46,745 bases of DNA, from contig JAVVRI010000004.1 in the NCBI GenBank assembly GCA_036654795.1, positions 1 through 46,745 on the forward strand, written 5' to 3'. This stretch comes from JAVVRI01 sp036654795 (GTDB lineage: Bacteria; Bacteroidota; Bacteroidia; Bacteroidales; Tannerellaceae). The stretch's first letter is position 1; each line of letters starts with the position of its first letter. This document shows, piece after piece, positions 33,552 through 43,630 of this stretch. The notes under the pieces were generated by a model. The model saw only the letters and a list, made by a program, of their open reading frames with translations. It was not told the origin of the DNA and ran no database searches. A program made the position numbers and the translations under genes.

Positions 33552-35366
33552 GGCAACAAACACCTTGCCGTATCGTTCGAGTTTGATAAGCCCCACACCA
33601 TGGATTTCGCCGAAAGCGTCCAAGGTGAGGGGCTTTTTCGCTACCATGTCCTCCAGCGAGACATCGGAGAATATCATGTAGGCAGCCTTTTGTTCGCGTT
33701 CAGCTATTTGGAGGCGCAGTTGGCGGAGGGCGTCGAGGAGGCTCTCTTCTACATTCACCGACTGAATGGGGCGGATGGGGCGTGCCTTAAAGGATGGTCG
33801 TTCGCTGCGACGAGTGGAGGAGGTGGGTACATATTCGTTCTCCTCTTCGGGCTGACGATAGACGGCCAACTCGGCGCTAAGTCCTTGGAAGAGCACCTTG
33901 TTGCCCAGCGGAGTAACGCGCAGTACGTTTGCCGTGGCATAGTCCACCTCCAGATAGCCGAGTTGTATCATTTGGTAGAGGAACTCCTTCCATTGTTTGT
34001 AAGGCAGGTCTCGTCCGGCGCCGTAAGTTTTCAGCTTATCGTATCCTTTTTCTATAATCTCGGCACGTGTGGAGGCGCGAAGAATGTCGATTAGCATCTG
34101 CATGCCGACCCTTTCGTCCGTGCGGAGGAGGGCGCTAAGTGCTTTTTGGATAAGTACGGTGCCATCGAATCGCTTCGGCGGATTGCGGCATACATCACAG
34201 TTGCCGCAGTCGTGCTCGGCCTCTTCGCCGAAATAGCTGAGCAGGATACGACGGCGACATACTTCGGCTTCGCAATAGCGCTTCATGCGGTTGAGCTTTT
34301 CGAGGTTGATCTCGGCCTGCCCACTCTCTTCGGCGAAGCGGCGAAGGATGATGAGGTCGCTTATGGAATAGAAGAGAAGAGTATCGCTTCGGAGGCCATC
34401 ACGCCCGGCGCGTCCTATCTCTTGGTAATAGCCTTCTATGCTGCCGGGCATATTATAATGGATGACCCAGCGCACGTTGCTCTTGTCAATACCCATGCCA
34501 AAAGCAACGGTGGCACAGACCACCTCCACGCGATCGCGGATGAAGTCGTTTTGCGCCCTCTCGCGGCGGGCGGCTGAGAGTCCGGCGTGGTAGGCCACGG
34601 CGCTGATGCCATAACCCGTGAGGTCTTCGGCTACATCCTCGGTGTCGCTACGTTTCATGCAGTAGACGATGCCACTCTGTCCTTTGTGCGCTCGGATGAA
34701 GTGGACGATAGCGCTCCTCTTCTCCTTCTGATCCAACCCGCGCTTGACGGTGAGCGAGAGGTTCGGCCGGTCGAAGGAGGAGATGAACGTGCGGGGTGTA
34801 CGGAGGTTGAGTTGCGTGAGGATGTCAGTACGCGTAATCTTATCCGCCGTAGCGGTGAGTGCAATCATAGGCACAGTAGGGAAGCGTTCCTTCAGAATGC
34901 CAAGCTGGGTGTATTCCGGTCGGAAGTCGTGCCCCCAGTGTGAGACGCAGTGCGCTTCGTCTATGGCGATCAGAGAGAGCTCCATTCGGGGTAGCAACCA
35001 ATCTATTTCCCCCATCAGCCCCTCAGGCGAGATGTAGAGCAGTTTGATTTTCCCTTGCATGCAGAGCTGCTTTACCTGCTGCCTCTCCTCCTCGGGCATG
35101 GAGCTGTTGAGGGCTGCTGCGGGTATACCGTTTGCAATGAGTCCCTCCACTTGATCCTTCATCAGAGCGATAAGGGGTGATACAACGATGGCTGTACCCC
35201 CCATGTAGATGGCCGGAAGTTGGAAGCAGATAGACTTACCTCCGCCTGTCGGCATAAGCACAAGGGAGTCTTCTTTCTGCATAATCCGTTCTATAATCTC
35301 TGCCTGCAAAGGGCGGAAAGAGGTGTAACCGAAAAACTTTTTCAGTAAGAGCAGCATTTCTTTCAT
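33522..35366 (-). CDS. recQ: ATP-dependent DNA helicase RecQ
   Basis: 3'-5' DNA helicase for recombination and fork repair. Motifs: FRPLQAEIIERIM, Walker A PTGGGKS, IDEAHCVSHWGHDFRPEY, FGMGIDKSNVRWVIHYNMP, YYQEIGRAGRDG; zinc-binding Cys cluster (CEAEVCRRR...CGNCDVC), winged helix, then a C-terminal HRDC domain. The open frame extends upstream to 35447, but the start at 35366 (MKEMLLLLKKFFGYTSF) is chosen because the -7 box at 35404-35411 puts the transcript start near 35398; 35393 is an alternative. About 614 aa, normal. The end overlaps the convergent sulfatase by 30 bp. Confidence 0.92.
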   Translation of the reverse strand: MKEMLLLLKKFFGYTSFRPLQAEIIERIMQKEDSLVLMPTGGGKSICFQLPAIYMGGTAIVVSPLIALMKDQVEGLIANGIPAAALNSSMPEEERQQVKQLCMQGKIKLLYISPEGLMGEIDWLLPRMELSLIAIDEAHCVSHWGHDFRPEYTQLGILKERFPTVPMIALTATADKITRTDILTQLNLRTPRTFISSFDRPNLSLTVKRGLDQKEKRSAIVHFIRAHKGQSGIVYCMKRSDTEDVAEDLTGYGISAVAYHAGLSAARRERAQNDFIRDRVEVVCATVAFGMGIDKSNVRWVIHYNMPGSIEGYYQEIGRAGRDGLRSDTLLFYSISDLIILRRFAEESGQAEINLEKLNRMKRYCEAEVCRRRILLSYFGEEAEHDCGNCDVCRNPPKRFDGTVLIQKALSALLRTDERVGMQMLIDILRASTRAEIIEKGYDKLKTYGAGRDLPYKQWKEFLYQMIQLGYLEVDYATANVLRVTPLGNKVLFQGLSAELAVYRQPEEENEYVPTSSTRRSERPSFKARPIRPIQSVNVEESLLDALRQLRLQIAEREQKAAYMIFSDVSLEDMVAKKPLTLDAFGEIHGVGLIKLERYGKVFVALIRHVLRTR

Positions 35367-35403
35367 AGGTTCTGACAAGTCGCTTTTATTCATTAATGGA
35401 AAC

Positions 35404-35442
35404 AAAGGTAAGGTTATATCGGAATTTTTCATGTACCTTTGC
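35404..35442. promoter_or_regulatory. Divergent promoters of recQ and the DEAD-box helicase gene
   Basis: Minus-strand -7 box TACCTTTG at 35404-35411 (recQ) and plus-strand TACCTTTG at 35435-35442 (helicase), identical in sequence and 23 bp apart, facing outward. Confidence 0.6.
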
Positions 35443-35487
35443 ATCATTATTTACATAACGAGTCGCGATGGCTCACCCTATTATTAG

Positions 35488-36795
<1,308 letters not shown>

Positions 36796-36814
36796 TCTCA
36801 TACGAAGCATACAT

Positions 36815-36931
36815 CCTTTCAAAAAAAAGCATGTATGCTTTACAGCAAAAGGATGCATGCTTTTTGGAAAAAGGATGCATGCTTTTTAAAAAGAGAGTGC
36901 ATGCTATTTTCGAATAGCATGCACTCTCTTT
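36815..36931. repeat. Locus-specific repeats (word GCATGCATGCTTTT) with UUCG terminator
   Basis: Three successive units built on (G/A)CATG(C/T)ATGCTTT lie near 36828-36842, 36850-36865 and 36871-36886. The last element is a 19-bp perfect hairpin (36890-36908 with 36913-36931) with a TTCG loop and T-rich tail. A-runs before and T-runs after make it usable from both sides, serving the convergent helicase and HdeD-like genes. Confidence 0.85.
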
Positions 36932-36978
36932 TTATATGCTTATCTGGTTCGTTTTCGATGTCGAGCCTATTGTAGGTC

Positions 36979-37560
36979 TCATTCTACATTCTTGCTCTTG
37001 TTCTTGGTGTGGAGCGTGCGCAGTTCGAAACCGAGTATGATTTTAAACACACCTAAAATCAGCAGCGCGTAAGAGATCATATAAACTACCGTCAGCACGC
37101 CTAATTCCGGTTGCCAGATAATCGAGATGGAGCAGATAATGGCCAATATGCCTATCAACACGTACCAACCCCAGTTGCGAGTGCCGTAACGGCGCAAATC
37201 CATGGCGTAACCAATCGTCGTAAACCCGCGAAACATCAGCCAGAAGGCAACGATCAGCGGTAATATCCCCATGCTGAGCTCCGGATCACGGATAAGGAAG
37301 ACACCCAGTACAAGATCTATGAGCCCGCCAACCATGTACCATGCCCAGGTCGCAATCGTTTTTCGGTTGCTTATGGCGAAGGCAATCTCCAGAATACCAC
37401 TAATAAACATGGCCAGACTAAACACTACGCTCAGGGCAATGTAGCTGGCAATCGGTGTAAACAATAAGCTGATGGCTACGATAATGTAGAAGATGCCTAG
37501 CAATATAGACATCCACCAGAAACGAACGGAATAATTAACCTTGTCAATCCAATTTTTCAT
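36979..37560 (-). CDS. HdeD family membrane protein (DUF308)
   Basis: A 193-residue membrane protein with about six hydrophobic helices arranged as repeated DUF308 units, for example LLGIFYIIVAISLLFTP, SLAMFISGILEIAFA and WYMVGGLIDLVLGVFLI. The E. coli relative HdeD is linked to acid resistance; the biochemical activity is unknown. It is a single gene, divergent from the penicillin-binding protein gene, with a 123-bp gap. The C-terminal tail is charged (LHTKNKSKNVE). Confidence 0.85.
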   Translation of the reverse strand: MKNWIDKVNYSVRFWWMSILLGIFYIIVAISLLFTPIASYIALSVVFSLAMFISGILEIAFAISNRKTIATWAWYMVGGLIDLVLGVFLIRDPELSMGILPLIVAFWLMFRGFTTIGYAMDLRRYGTRNWGWYVLIGILAIICSISIIWQPELGVLTVVYMISYALLILGVFKIILGFELRTLHTKNKSKNVE

Positions 37561-37652
37561 ACGAATTCATTTAGTGTTGATTTATATCTTATTCTAACAA
37601 GCGGATGGAAAGAAAAGTTGTGTGCAGGGCGTACTCCTTACCATAGTTTTAT

Positions 37653-37660
37653 TACCTTTG
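37653..37660 (+). promoter_or_regulatory. -7 box of the penicillin-binding protein gene
   Basis: TACCTTTG, 24 bp before the start codon, matches TAnnTTTG. Confidence 0.5.
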
Positions 37661-37683
37661 CCGACTGATTATAATAAGGTATT

Positions 37684-40029
37684 ATGGCATCAAAAGTAAC
37701 AAAGAGTATTATTATTGGTTTTTGGGTGTTGTATGCAGCGGTGCTGGGGATTGTCGTGCTCCTATTTGTTGCAATAGCGAACGGTTCGATAGGCTATATG
37801 CCACCGGTGGAACAGTTGGAGAATCCGATTGATAAATATGCGTCGCAGATCCTTTCGTCCGACGGCAGAACGTTGGGCAGTTATGCCCACAGTCAGGACA
37901 ATCGTATATTCGTGAACTACGACGACCTATCTCCGCATCTGGTAAAGGCGCTGATTGCTACGGAGGATGAACGTTTCATCTCGCACAGCGGCATTGATGC
38001 ACAGGGCTTGTTTCGTGCAGTGATCAAACGGGGTATCCTGATGCAGAAAAGCGGTGGTGGCGGTAGTACCATCACCCAACAGCTTGCCAAGCAACTTTTC
38101 TCGCCGAGCGCAGACAACCTTACGGAACGTCTGTTTCAGAAACCTATCGAGTGGGTGATCGCTGTCCAACTAGAACGTTTCTATACGAAGGAGGAGATTA
38201 TTAATATGTATCTAAATAAGTTCGACTTCCTCTATAATGCTGTGGGCATCCAGTCGGCAGCACGCGTCTATTTCGGTGCTTCCCCAAAGAACCTTAAGAT
38301 TGAAGAAGCTGCTACGCTTATAGGAATGTGTAAGAACCCTTCTTATTTCAACCCCGTACGCCATACCGAGCGGACGCGTGGACGACGCAATACGGTGCTG
38401 GAACAGATGCGGAAAGCCGACTATATTTCCGAGGAGGAATGCGACTCTTTGTCCGCTCTACCGCTCACCGTTCACTTTACCCGTATGGATCATAAGGACG
38501 GACTGGCACCTTACTTCCGTGAATATCTTCGCCTGACGCTAACGGCTAAAAAACCGGATCGTAGCGACTATGCTTCTTGGCAGATGCAGAAGTTTAGCGA
38601 AGACTCCCTGTCATGGGCGACGAACCCGCTCTATGGTTGGTGCAACAAGAATAAAAAGGCCGATGGAGAGTTCTACAACCTCTATACCGATGGACTGAAA
38701 ATATACACAACGATTGATTCGCGAATGCAGAAGTATGCCGAGGATGCCGTGCGCGAGCATATCGGTAAAGACTTGCAGCCCGCTTTTGCTCGCGAGAAGC
38801 AGGGACGTAGCTATGCCCCCTTCTCACGCGATGTGTCAGTGGGGCAGGTAGACACAATGTTGATGCGTGCTATGCATCAGACGGATCGCTACCGCGCGAT
38901 GAAAAAGAGCGGAATGAAAGAGGCCGAGATGCGCGCCGAGTTTCAGAAGCCGCTGGATATGCGTGTCTTTAGCTGGAATGGTCAGATCGACACGCTGATG
39001 TCTCCTTGGGACTCTATCCGTTATCACAAGAGCTTCCTGCGTACAGCCTTTATGTCGATGGATCCGCATACCGGACAGGTGAAGGCTTATGTGGGCGGAA
39101 TCGACTACAACGACTTCCAATACGACATGGTTAATGGCGGCCGCCGTCAGGTGGGCTCTACTATGAAACCTTTCCTTTATTCGTTAGCTATGATTGAGGG
39201 CTTTAGCCCGTGCGACGAGATGCTACACGTGCAGCAACAGTTGACGGACGAGAACGGTCGCCTCTGGGTGCCGCGTAATGCAGGAGCAAAGAAAGTGGGC
39301 GAGATGGTCACGATTAAGTGGGGCTTGCAGAACTCTTCCAACTGGGTGACGGCCTATCTGATGAAGCAGCTATCTCCTTATACGTTTGTTCATCTGTTGC
39401 ACTCTTTCGGGTTGAAGAATTATATTGATCCCGTGATCTCCGTTTGCTTAGGTACGCCAGACGTATCGGTGGGCGAGATGGTGAGTGGCTACACTACTTT
39501 TGCCAATAAAGGTATCCGTGTCGAACCGCTTTACGTGACTCGCATTGAGGACTCTTACGGAAACACGATAGCCAGCTTTGCACCGCAAATGAACGAGGTG
39601 CTGACGGAAGAGGCTTCCTATAAAATGCTCTATATGTTGCGTAGCGTAATAGATGGTGGTACGGGTTCGCGCGTTCGCTATCGGTATGGCATCACGGCAC
39701 CGATGGGAGGAAAAACGGGTACGACACAGAACAATTCCGACGGTTGGTTTATGGGCTTTACGCCGAACCTCGTCTCCGGTTGTTGGGTAGGTGGCGAAGA
39801 CCGTTCCATTCACTTCGACCGCTTGGCCGAAGGGCAAGGAGCCAGTATGGCGTTGCCTATTTATGGTCTTTTCATGCAAAAGGTGTTTGCCGACACAACG
39901 TTGGGATATAAACAGGACGAGAATTTCGAGGTATCCGAACAATATGCCAATCCTTGCCATACAGCAAATGAAGAGGAACGAAAAAGTAACTTGCCAGACA
40001 TAGGAGGTATTGATAAAATGTTTGAATAG
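37684..40029 (+). CDS. Penicillin-binding protein 1A, bifunctional transglycosylase/transpeptidase
   Basis: Class A PBP that polymerises and crosslinks peptidoglycan. One membrane anchor (about 9-33). GT51 transglycosylase domain (about 60-230) with EDERFISHSGID and GGGGSTITQQLAKQLF. Transpeptidase domain (about 420-740) with SxxK at Ser492-Lys495 (GSTMKPF), SSN in LQNSSNWVT and KTGTTQ. The 781 aa length fits mrcA/ponA-type enzymes of Bacteroidetes. It is transcribed alone from its own -7 box. Confidence 0.94.
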   Translation: MASKVTKSIIIGFWVLYAAVLGIVVLLFVAIANGSIGYMPPVEQLENPIDKYASQILSSDGRTLGSYAHSQDNRIFVNYDDLSPHLVKALIATEDERFISHSGIDAQGLFRAVIKRGILMQKSGGGGSTITQQLAKQLFSPSADNLTERLFQKPIEWVIAVQLERFYTKEEIINMYLNKFDFLYNAVGIQSAARVYFGASPKNLKIEEAATLIGMCKNPSYFNPVRHTERTRGRRNTVLEQMRKADYISEEECDSLSALPLTVHFTRMDHKDGLAPYFREYLRLTLTAKKPDRSDYASWQMQKFSEDSLSWATNPLYGWCNKNKKADGEFYNLYTDGLKIYTTIDSRMQKYAEDAVREHIGKDLQPAFAREKQGRSYAPFSRDVSVGQVDTMLMRAMHQTDRYRAMKKSGMKEAEMRAEFQKPLDMRVFSWNGQIDTLMSPWDSIRYHKSFLRTAFMSMDPHTGQVKAYVGGIDYNDFQYDMVNGGRRQVGSTMKPFLYSLAMIEGFSPCDEMLHVQQQLTDENGRLWVPRNAGAKKVGEMVTIKWGLQNSSNWVTAYLMKQLSPYTFVHLLHSFGLKNYIDPVISVCLGTPDVSVGEMVSGYTTFANKGIRVEPLYVTRIEDSYGNTIASFAPQMNEVLTEEASYKMLYMLRSVIDGGTGSRVRYRYGITAPMGGKTGTTQNNSDGWFMGFTPNLVSGCWVGGEDRSIHFDRLAEGQGASMALPIYGLFMQKVFADTTLGYKQDENFEVSEQYANPCHTANEEERKSNLPDIGGIDKMFE

Positions 40030-40082
40030 TTCAAAGTGTAAATAATTAACATCCCGAACTGCGGTTAAACGAGGAAAAAAGC

Positions 40083-40090
40083 TATATTTG
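40083..40090 (+). promoter_or_regulatory. -7 box of the acyl-CoA synthetase gene
   Basis: TATATTTG, 34 bp before the start codon at 40125. Confidence 0.5.
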
Positions 40091-40124
40091 CTCCCATTCA
40101 TTCATAATATATAATCAAAATGGT

Positions 40125-42185
40125 ATGATTAATCAGGAACTGATAAATCCTCAGAGTATCGTAGTGGTTGGAGGATCCAATAATGTGCATAAACCAGGTG
40201 GTCGCTTGGTGCGTAATTTGTTAGATGGCAAGTATATGGGCGAACTGTATGTGGTCAATGCAAAAGAGACCGACGTACAAGGGCTGAAGTCCTACCCCAG
40301 TGTCCGGGATATTCCTGAGACGGAGATGGCCATTATCTCCATACCCGGTCCTGCCTGTCCGGAGGTGGTAGACATATTAGCCAAAGAGAAAAACGTGAAG
40401 GCTTTCATCGTTATTTCTGCTGGCTTCGGCGAAGAAACCCATGAGGGAGGAATCCTGGAGGACAGGATGCTGGAGAGTGTCAACGAAGCTGGTGCATCCT
40501 TGATCGGACCGAACTGCATCGGATTGATGAATACCAACTTCCACGGTGTCTTTACCCAACCGATACCGGAGTTTCATTCCGATGGTGTGGACTTTATATC
40601 CAGTTCTGGAGGTACGGCTCTTTTCATTATAGAGTCAGCCCTAACGAAAGGGCTGCGCTTCTCTTCCGTCTGGTCGGTGGGAAACTCCAAGCAGATTGGG
40701 GTAGAGGATATTCTGGAATATATGGATCGTCACTTCGACCCAGTACTCGATTCGAAGATTAAGATGCTATATATTGAGAGCATTCGTGAGCCGGACAAAC
40801 TGCTTTATCATGCCTCTTCATTGATTCGTAAAGGATGTCGGATTGCCGCAATCAAGGCGGGTAGTACCGATTCCGGCAAACGTGCTGCTTCGTCTCATAC
40901 CGGGGCTATTGCTAGTTCGGACTCTGCCGTCGAAGCTTTGTTTCGCAAGGCGGGTATTGTGCGCTGCTTCAGCCGTGAGGAACTGACCACTGTGGCCAGT
41001 ATCTTTACATTGAAAGAGGTGAAAGGTAAGAATTGCGCAATTGTAACTCACGCGGGTGGCCCGGCAGTCATGTTGGCTGATGCCCTTTCTAAAGGTCGGT
41101 TGAATGTACCCAACTTGGATGGGGAGCTTGCAAACGAATTAAAACTGAGACTTTATCCCGGTGCTGCCGTGGGTAATCCGATTGACATTATCGGGACGGG
41201 CACACCGGAGCATCTGGCTACCGCCATCGACTTCTGCGAGAATAAGTTTGACAACATAGATGTTATTATGGTTATCTTCGGCAGTCCCGGTCTGGTGAAG
41301 TTATATGATACTTACGAGGTGCTCCATAAGAAGATGGAGGAATGCAACAAACCAATCTTTCCCGTCCTTCCCTCCATTGTAACGGCAGGGCCGGAGGTAA
41401 AAAGCTTTGTCAAGAAAGGTCATGTTAACTTCTCGGACGAAGTGACGCTGGGAACTGCTCTTTCGCGTGTGATTAACACCCCGAAGCCGGCCAGTACGGA
41501 TATTCAGCTCTATGGAGTGAATGTGCCGGAGGTTAGGCGGATTATCGACCAATTGCCATCAAGTGGCTATCTGAACCCACAGCAGGTGCGCACGCTGCTT
41601 AGTGCTGCCAACATCCCCTTGGTACAGGAGTTTGCTTCGGCCAATAAGGAGGAGCTGCTGGATTTTGCCCATAAGGTAAAGTATCCGGTTGTGGCCAAAG
41701 TGGTTGGTCCGGTGCACAAAAGCGATATTGGCGGTGTGGCGCTAAACGTACGTTGCGAGGAGCACCTGTTGTTTGAATACGAGCGCATGATGCGCCTGCC
41801 GGATGTGACGGCTATCTTGATACAGCCCATGCTGAAAGGACAGGAGCTGTTTGTTGGGGCGAAGTATGAGGATTTGTTTGGTCACGTGGTGCTTTGTGGC
41901 CTGGGAGGTATCTTTGTAGAGGTGTTGCAGGATGTATCTTACGGTTTGGCGCCGTTGTCGTACGACGAGACCTTCTCCATGATCCGATCTTTGCGCGGTT
42001 ATCCTATTATTAAAGGAACACGCGGACAAAAAGGCATTGACGAGCAGCAGTATGCCGACATTATTGTACGCCTCTCCACCTTGTTGCGTTTTGCTTCTGA
42101 GATTAAGGAGATGGACATTAATCCGCTTGTGGCTACCGACCGCGGTCTTTTTGCAGTCGATGCACGTATTCGTATCGAAAAATAA
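40125..42185 (+). CDS. ADP-forming acyl-CoA (acetate-CoA) synthetase, fused alpha and beta subunits
   Basis: A 686-residue enzyme that interconverts acyl-CoA plus ADP and phosphate with free acid, CoA and ATP; in fermenters it conserves energy while releasing acids. The N-terminal CoA-binding domain (about 1-130) has SIVVVGGSNNVHKPGGRLVRN. Two succinyl-CoA-ligase-like domains follow; the SSHTGAIASSDSAVEALFRKAG block holds the conserved His expected to be phosphorylated. The ATP-grasp domain is C-terminal (about 470-686; VAKVVGPVHKSDIGGVALNV, FGHVVLCGLGGIFVEVLQD, EMDINPLV). The preferred acyl group cannot be assigned. A strong hairpin terminator follows. Confidence 0.9.
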   Translation: MINQELINPQSIVVVGGSNNVHKPGGRLVRNLLDGKYMGELYVVNAKETDVQGLKSYPSVRDIPETEMAIISIPGPACPEVVDILAKEKNVKAFIVISAGFGEETHEGGILEDRMLESVNEAGASLIGPNCIGLMNTNFHGVFTQPIPEFHSDGVDFISSSGGTALFIIESALTKGLRFSSVWSVGNSKQIGVEDILEYMDRHFDPVLDSKIKMLYIESIREPDKLLYHASSLIRKGCRIAAIKAGSTDSGKRAASSHTGAIASSDSAVEALFRKAGIVRCFSREELTTVASIFTLKEVKGKNCAIVTHAGGPAVMLADALSKGRLNVPNLDGELANELKLRLYPGAAVGNPIDIIGTGTPEHLATAIDFCENKFDNIDVIMVIFGSPGLVKLYDTYEVLHKKMEECNKPIFPVLPSIVTAGPEVKSFVKKGHVNFSDEVTLGTALSRVINTPKPASTDIQLYGVNVPEVRRIIDQLPSSGYLNPQQVRTLLSAANIPLVQEFASANKEELLDFAHKVKYPVVAKVVGPVHKSDIGGVALNVRCEEHLLFEYERMMRLPDVTAILIQPMLKGQELFVGAKYEDLFGHVVLCGLGGIFVEVLQDVSYGLAPLSYDETFSMIRSLRGYPIIKGTRGQKGIDEQQYADIIVRLSTLLRFASEIKEMDINPLVATDRGLFAVDARIRIEK

Positions 42186-42220
42186 AGAGAGAAAAAGAAT
42201 GCGCGCAGAGCGCTTATAAT

Positions 42221-42282
42221 AGAACTGACCGCAAAGTGAAGATGATATCTATCTCCTCACTTTGCGGTCAGTTCTGTTTTCT
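42221..42282. terminator. Bidirectional terminator between acyl-CoA synthetase and corA
   Basis: A perfect 19-bp stem pairs 42221-42239 with 42257-42275 around a 17-nt loop, followed by GTTTTCTGTTCTT. The genes on each side converge. Confidence 0.8.
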
Positions 42283-42304
42283 GTTCTTGTTTGAGCAGAC
42301 TGGG

Positions 42305-43231
42305 TTAAAACCAGCGTATTTTCCTGAATATAAAGAATGCCAGCGCCGAGATCATGATGGAGCAACAGACAATGGCTACGAAGCCGTGTGGCAAGTCTTC
42401 GGCATAAGTAATGACGTTCATCCCATAGAAGCTGGCAATCAGCGTAGGCACCATCAGGATAATGGAGATAGAGGTCATACGCTTCATGATTGTATTCACA
42501 TTGTTCGATATGATGGAGGCAAAGGCATCCATAGTGCCGGTTAAAATGTCGCTATAGATGTTGACGGTGATGTGCGCCTGCTTGAGCTCCGTTTCCACAT
42601 CCTCCAGCAACTCTTTGTCCATATACATTGGCTCTTGAAAGATACTTTGCAGTTTGGTAAGCATCACCTCGTTGCCACGGATGGAGGTGTTGAAGAAGAC
42701 CATACTCTTTTCCAGCTTCATCAGCCGGAGGAGGTCCTCGTTACGTATGCTTTTCTCAAGCGCCTTCTCAGCGTGCGAAACTTCGTTGTTGATCTGCTTC
42801 AGATATTTCAGAAACCAGACGGCGGATGAATAGATAAGGCGCAAAATAAGGTCGTACTTATGGCGTACCATCAGTTCCTTCCGGCGCGAGTAGCGGATGA
42901 AATCCGGTATCAGTTCTGTTTTAAAGTAACAGATCGTAATAATCACGTCATTGTTGGTGATAATGCCAATGGGCACGGTGGTAAAGGGGATGCCTTGTGC
43001 CTGGCTTTGTACGGGAATACGCAAGATGGTGAGCAACCAATTGCCTTCGTATTCAATACGGGGGCGTTCGTCTACGTCCGCAATGTCTGTAAGGAATGAT
43101 TCTGGTACGTTCAGCTCATCAATCAGGTATCTGATATCTTCAGTAGTTGGGGTCTCTACATTAACCCAGCAATTTGGAAGCCATCGGTCTTTTTCCACAA
43201 AACCGGCTTCGCAATAAAGGAATGATCTCAT
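42305..43231 (-). CDS. corA: CorA family magnesium/divalent cation transporter
   Basis: A 308-residue pentameric channel subunit. A large cytoplasmic N-terminal domain (1-245) is followed by two C-terminal membrane helices. The selectivity motif GMN is in LIASFYGMNVITYAEDLPHGF between them, and the protein ends with a basic FRKIRWF. The gene has an AGGAGG site right before the ATG and a leader of about 120 nt containing a GCAGAGG/CCTCTGC hairpin. Confidence 0.93.
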   Translation of the reverse strand: MRSFLYCEAGFVEKDRWLPNCWVNVETPTTEDIRYLIDELNVPESFLTDIADVDERPRIEYEGNWLLTILRIPVQSQAQGIPFTTVPIGIITNNDVIITICYFKTELIPDFIRYSRRKELMVRHKYDLILRLIYSSAVWFLKYLKQINNEVSHAEKALEKSIRNEDLLRLMKLEKSMVFFNTSIRGNEVMLTKLQSIFQEPMYMDKELLEDVETELKQAHITVNIYSDILTGTMDAFASIISNNVNTIMKRMTSISIILMVPTLIASFYGMNVITYAEDLPHGFVAIVCCSIMISALAFFIFRKIRWF

Positions 43232-43259
43232 TCTTGCCTCCTTTCGTTGTTGTTTACGA

Positions 43260-43289
43260 GCAGAGGGTGTATGAAAGATAAACCTCTGC
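43260..43289 (-). promoter_or_regulatory. Hairpin in the corA leader
   Basis: On the minus strand GCAGAGG pairs with CCCTCTGC around a 15-nt loop, 29 nt before the corA start and just upstream of the AGGAGG site. It could modulate translation; no known Mg riboswitch is recognised. Confidence 0.3.
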
Positions 43290-43358
43290 TTTGTTAATAC
43301 TTGTTCGTTTCTAGCGGGATACTGTCGTCCATAATTTAGTGATTACTTTTTACGGCCG

Positions 43359-43366
43359 CAAAGGTA
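43359..43366 (-). promoter_or_regulatory. -7 box of the corA promoter
   Basis: The minus strand reads TACCTTTG, giving a transcript start near 43352 and a leader of about 120 nt. Confidence 0.5.
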
Positions 43367-43472
43367 ACAAAAAGTTTAATTTCACCCTCTAAACCCGTCC
43401 GAAAATGTAGATTATTAAACAACGTTTTTACTGTTAGTAACCTGCTGTCGGCCGGTGGCTAACTGTAAAGCA

Positions 43473-43579
43473 AAAAGGCTCGGCATCGCAGGCAAAACAG
43501 ATAGGCATCTTTATAGAAATGGCTCGGCAGCTAAAAAAAAAGGCTCGGCAGCTATTTTTTTTAGCTGCCGAGCCTTTTT
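43473..43579. repeat. Locus-specific repeats (word AAGGCTCGGCAGCTA) with minus-strand terminator
   Basis: GGCTCGGCA occurs at 43477-43485, 43521-43529 and 43542-43550, with an inverted copy TGCCGAGCC at 43566-43574. The last pair forms a stem of about 17 bp (43537-43554 with 43562-43578). Read on the minus strand it is followed by nine T, so it terminates the MFS gene transcript. The whole gap 43232-43630 contains nothing else apart from the corA leader and promoter. Confidence 0.8.
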
Positions 43580-43630
43580 CTGTTGGCTAACGAGTCATTT
43601 TAATCTCCAAAGACTATACGAATGATTTAC

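Noticed and set aside
33600..34943. Plus-strand frames of 118-164 codons antisense to recQ
   Set aside because: Shadows of the helicase gene with no independent support.
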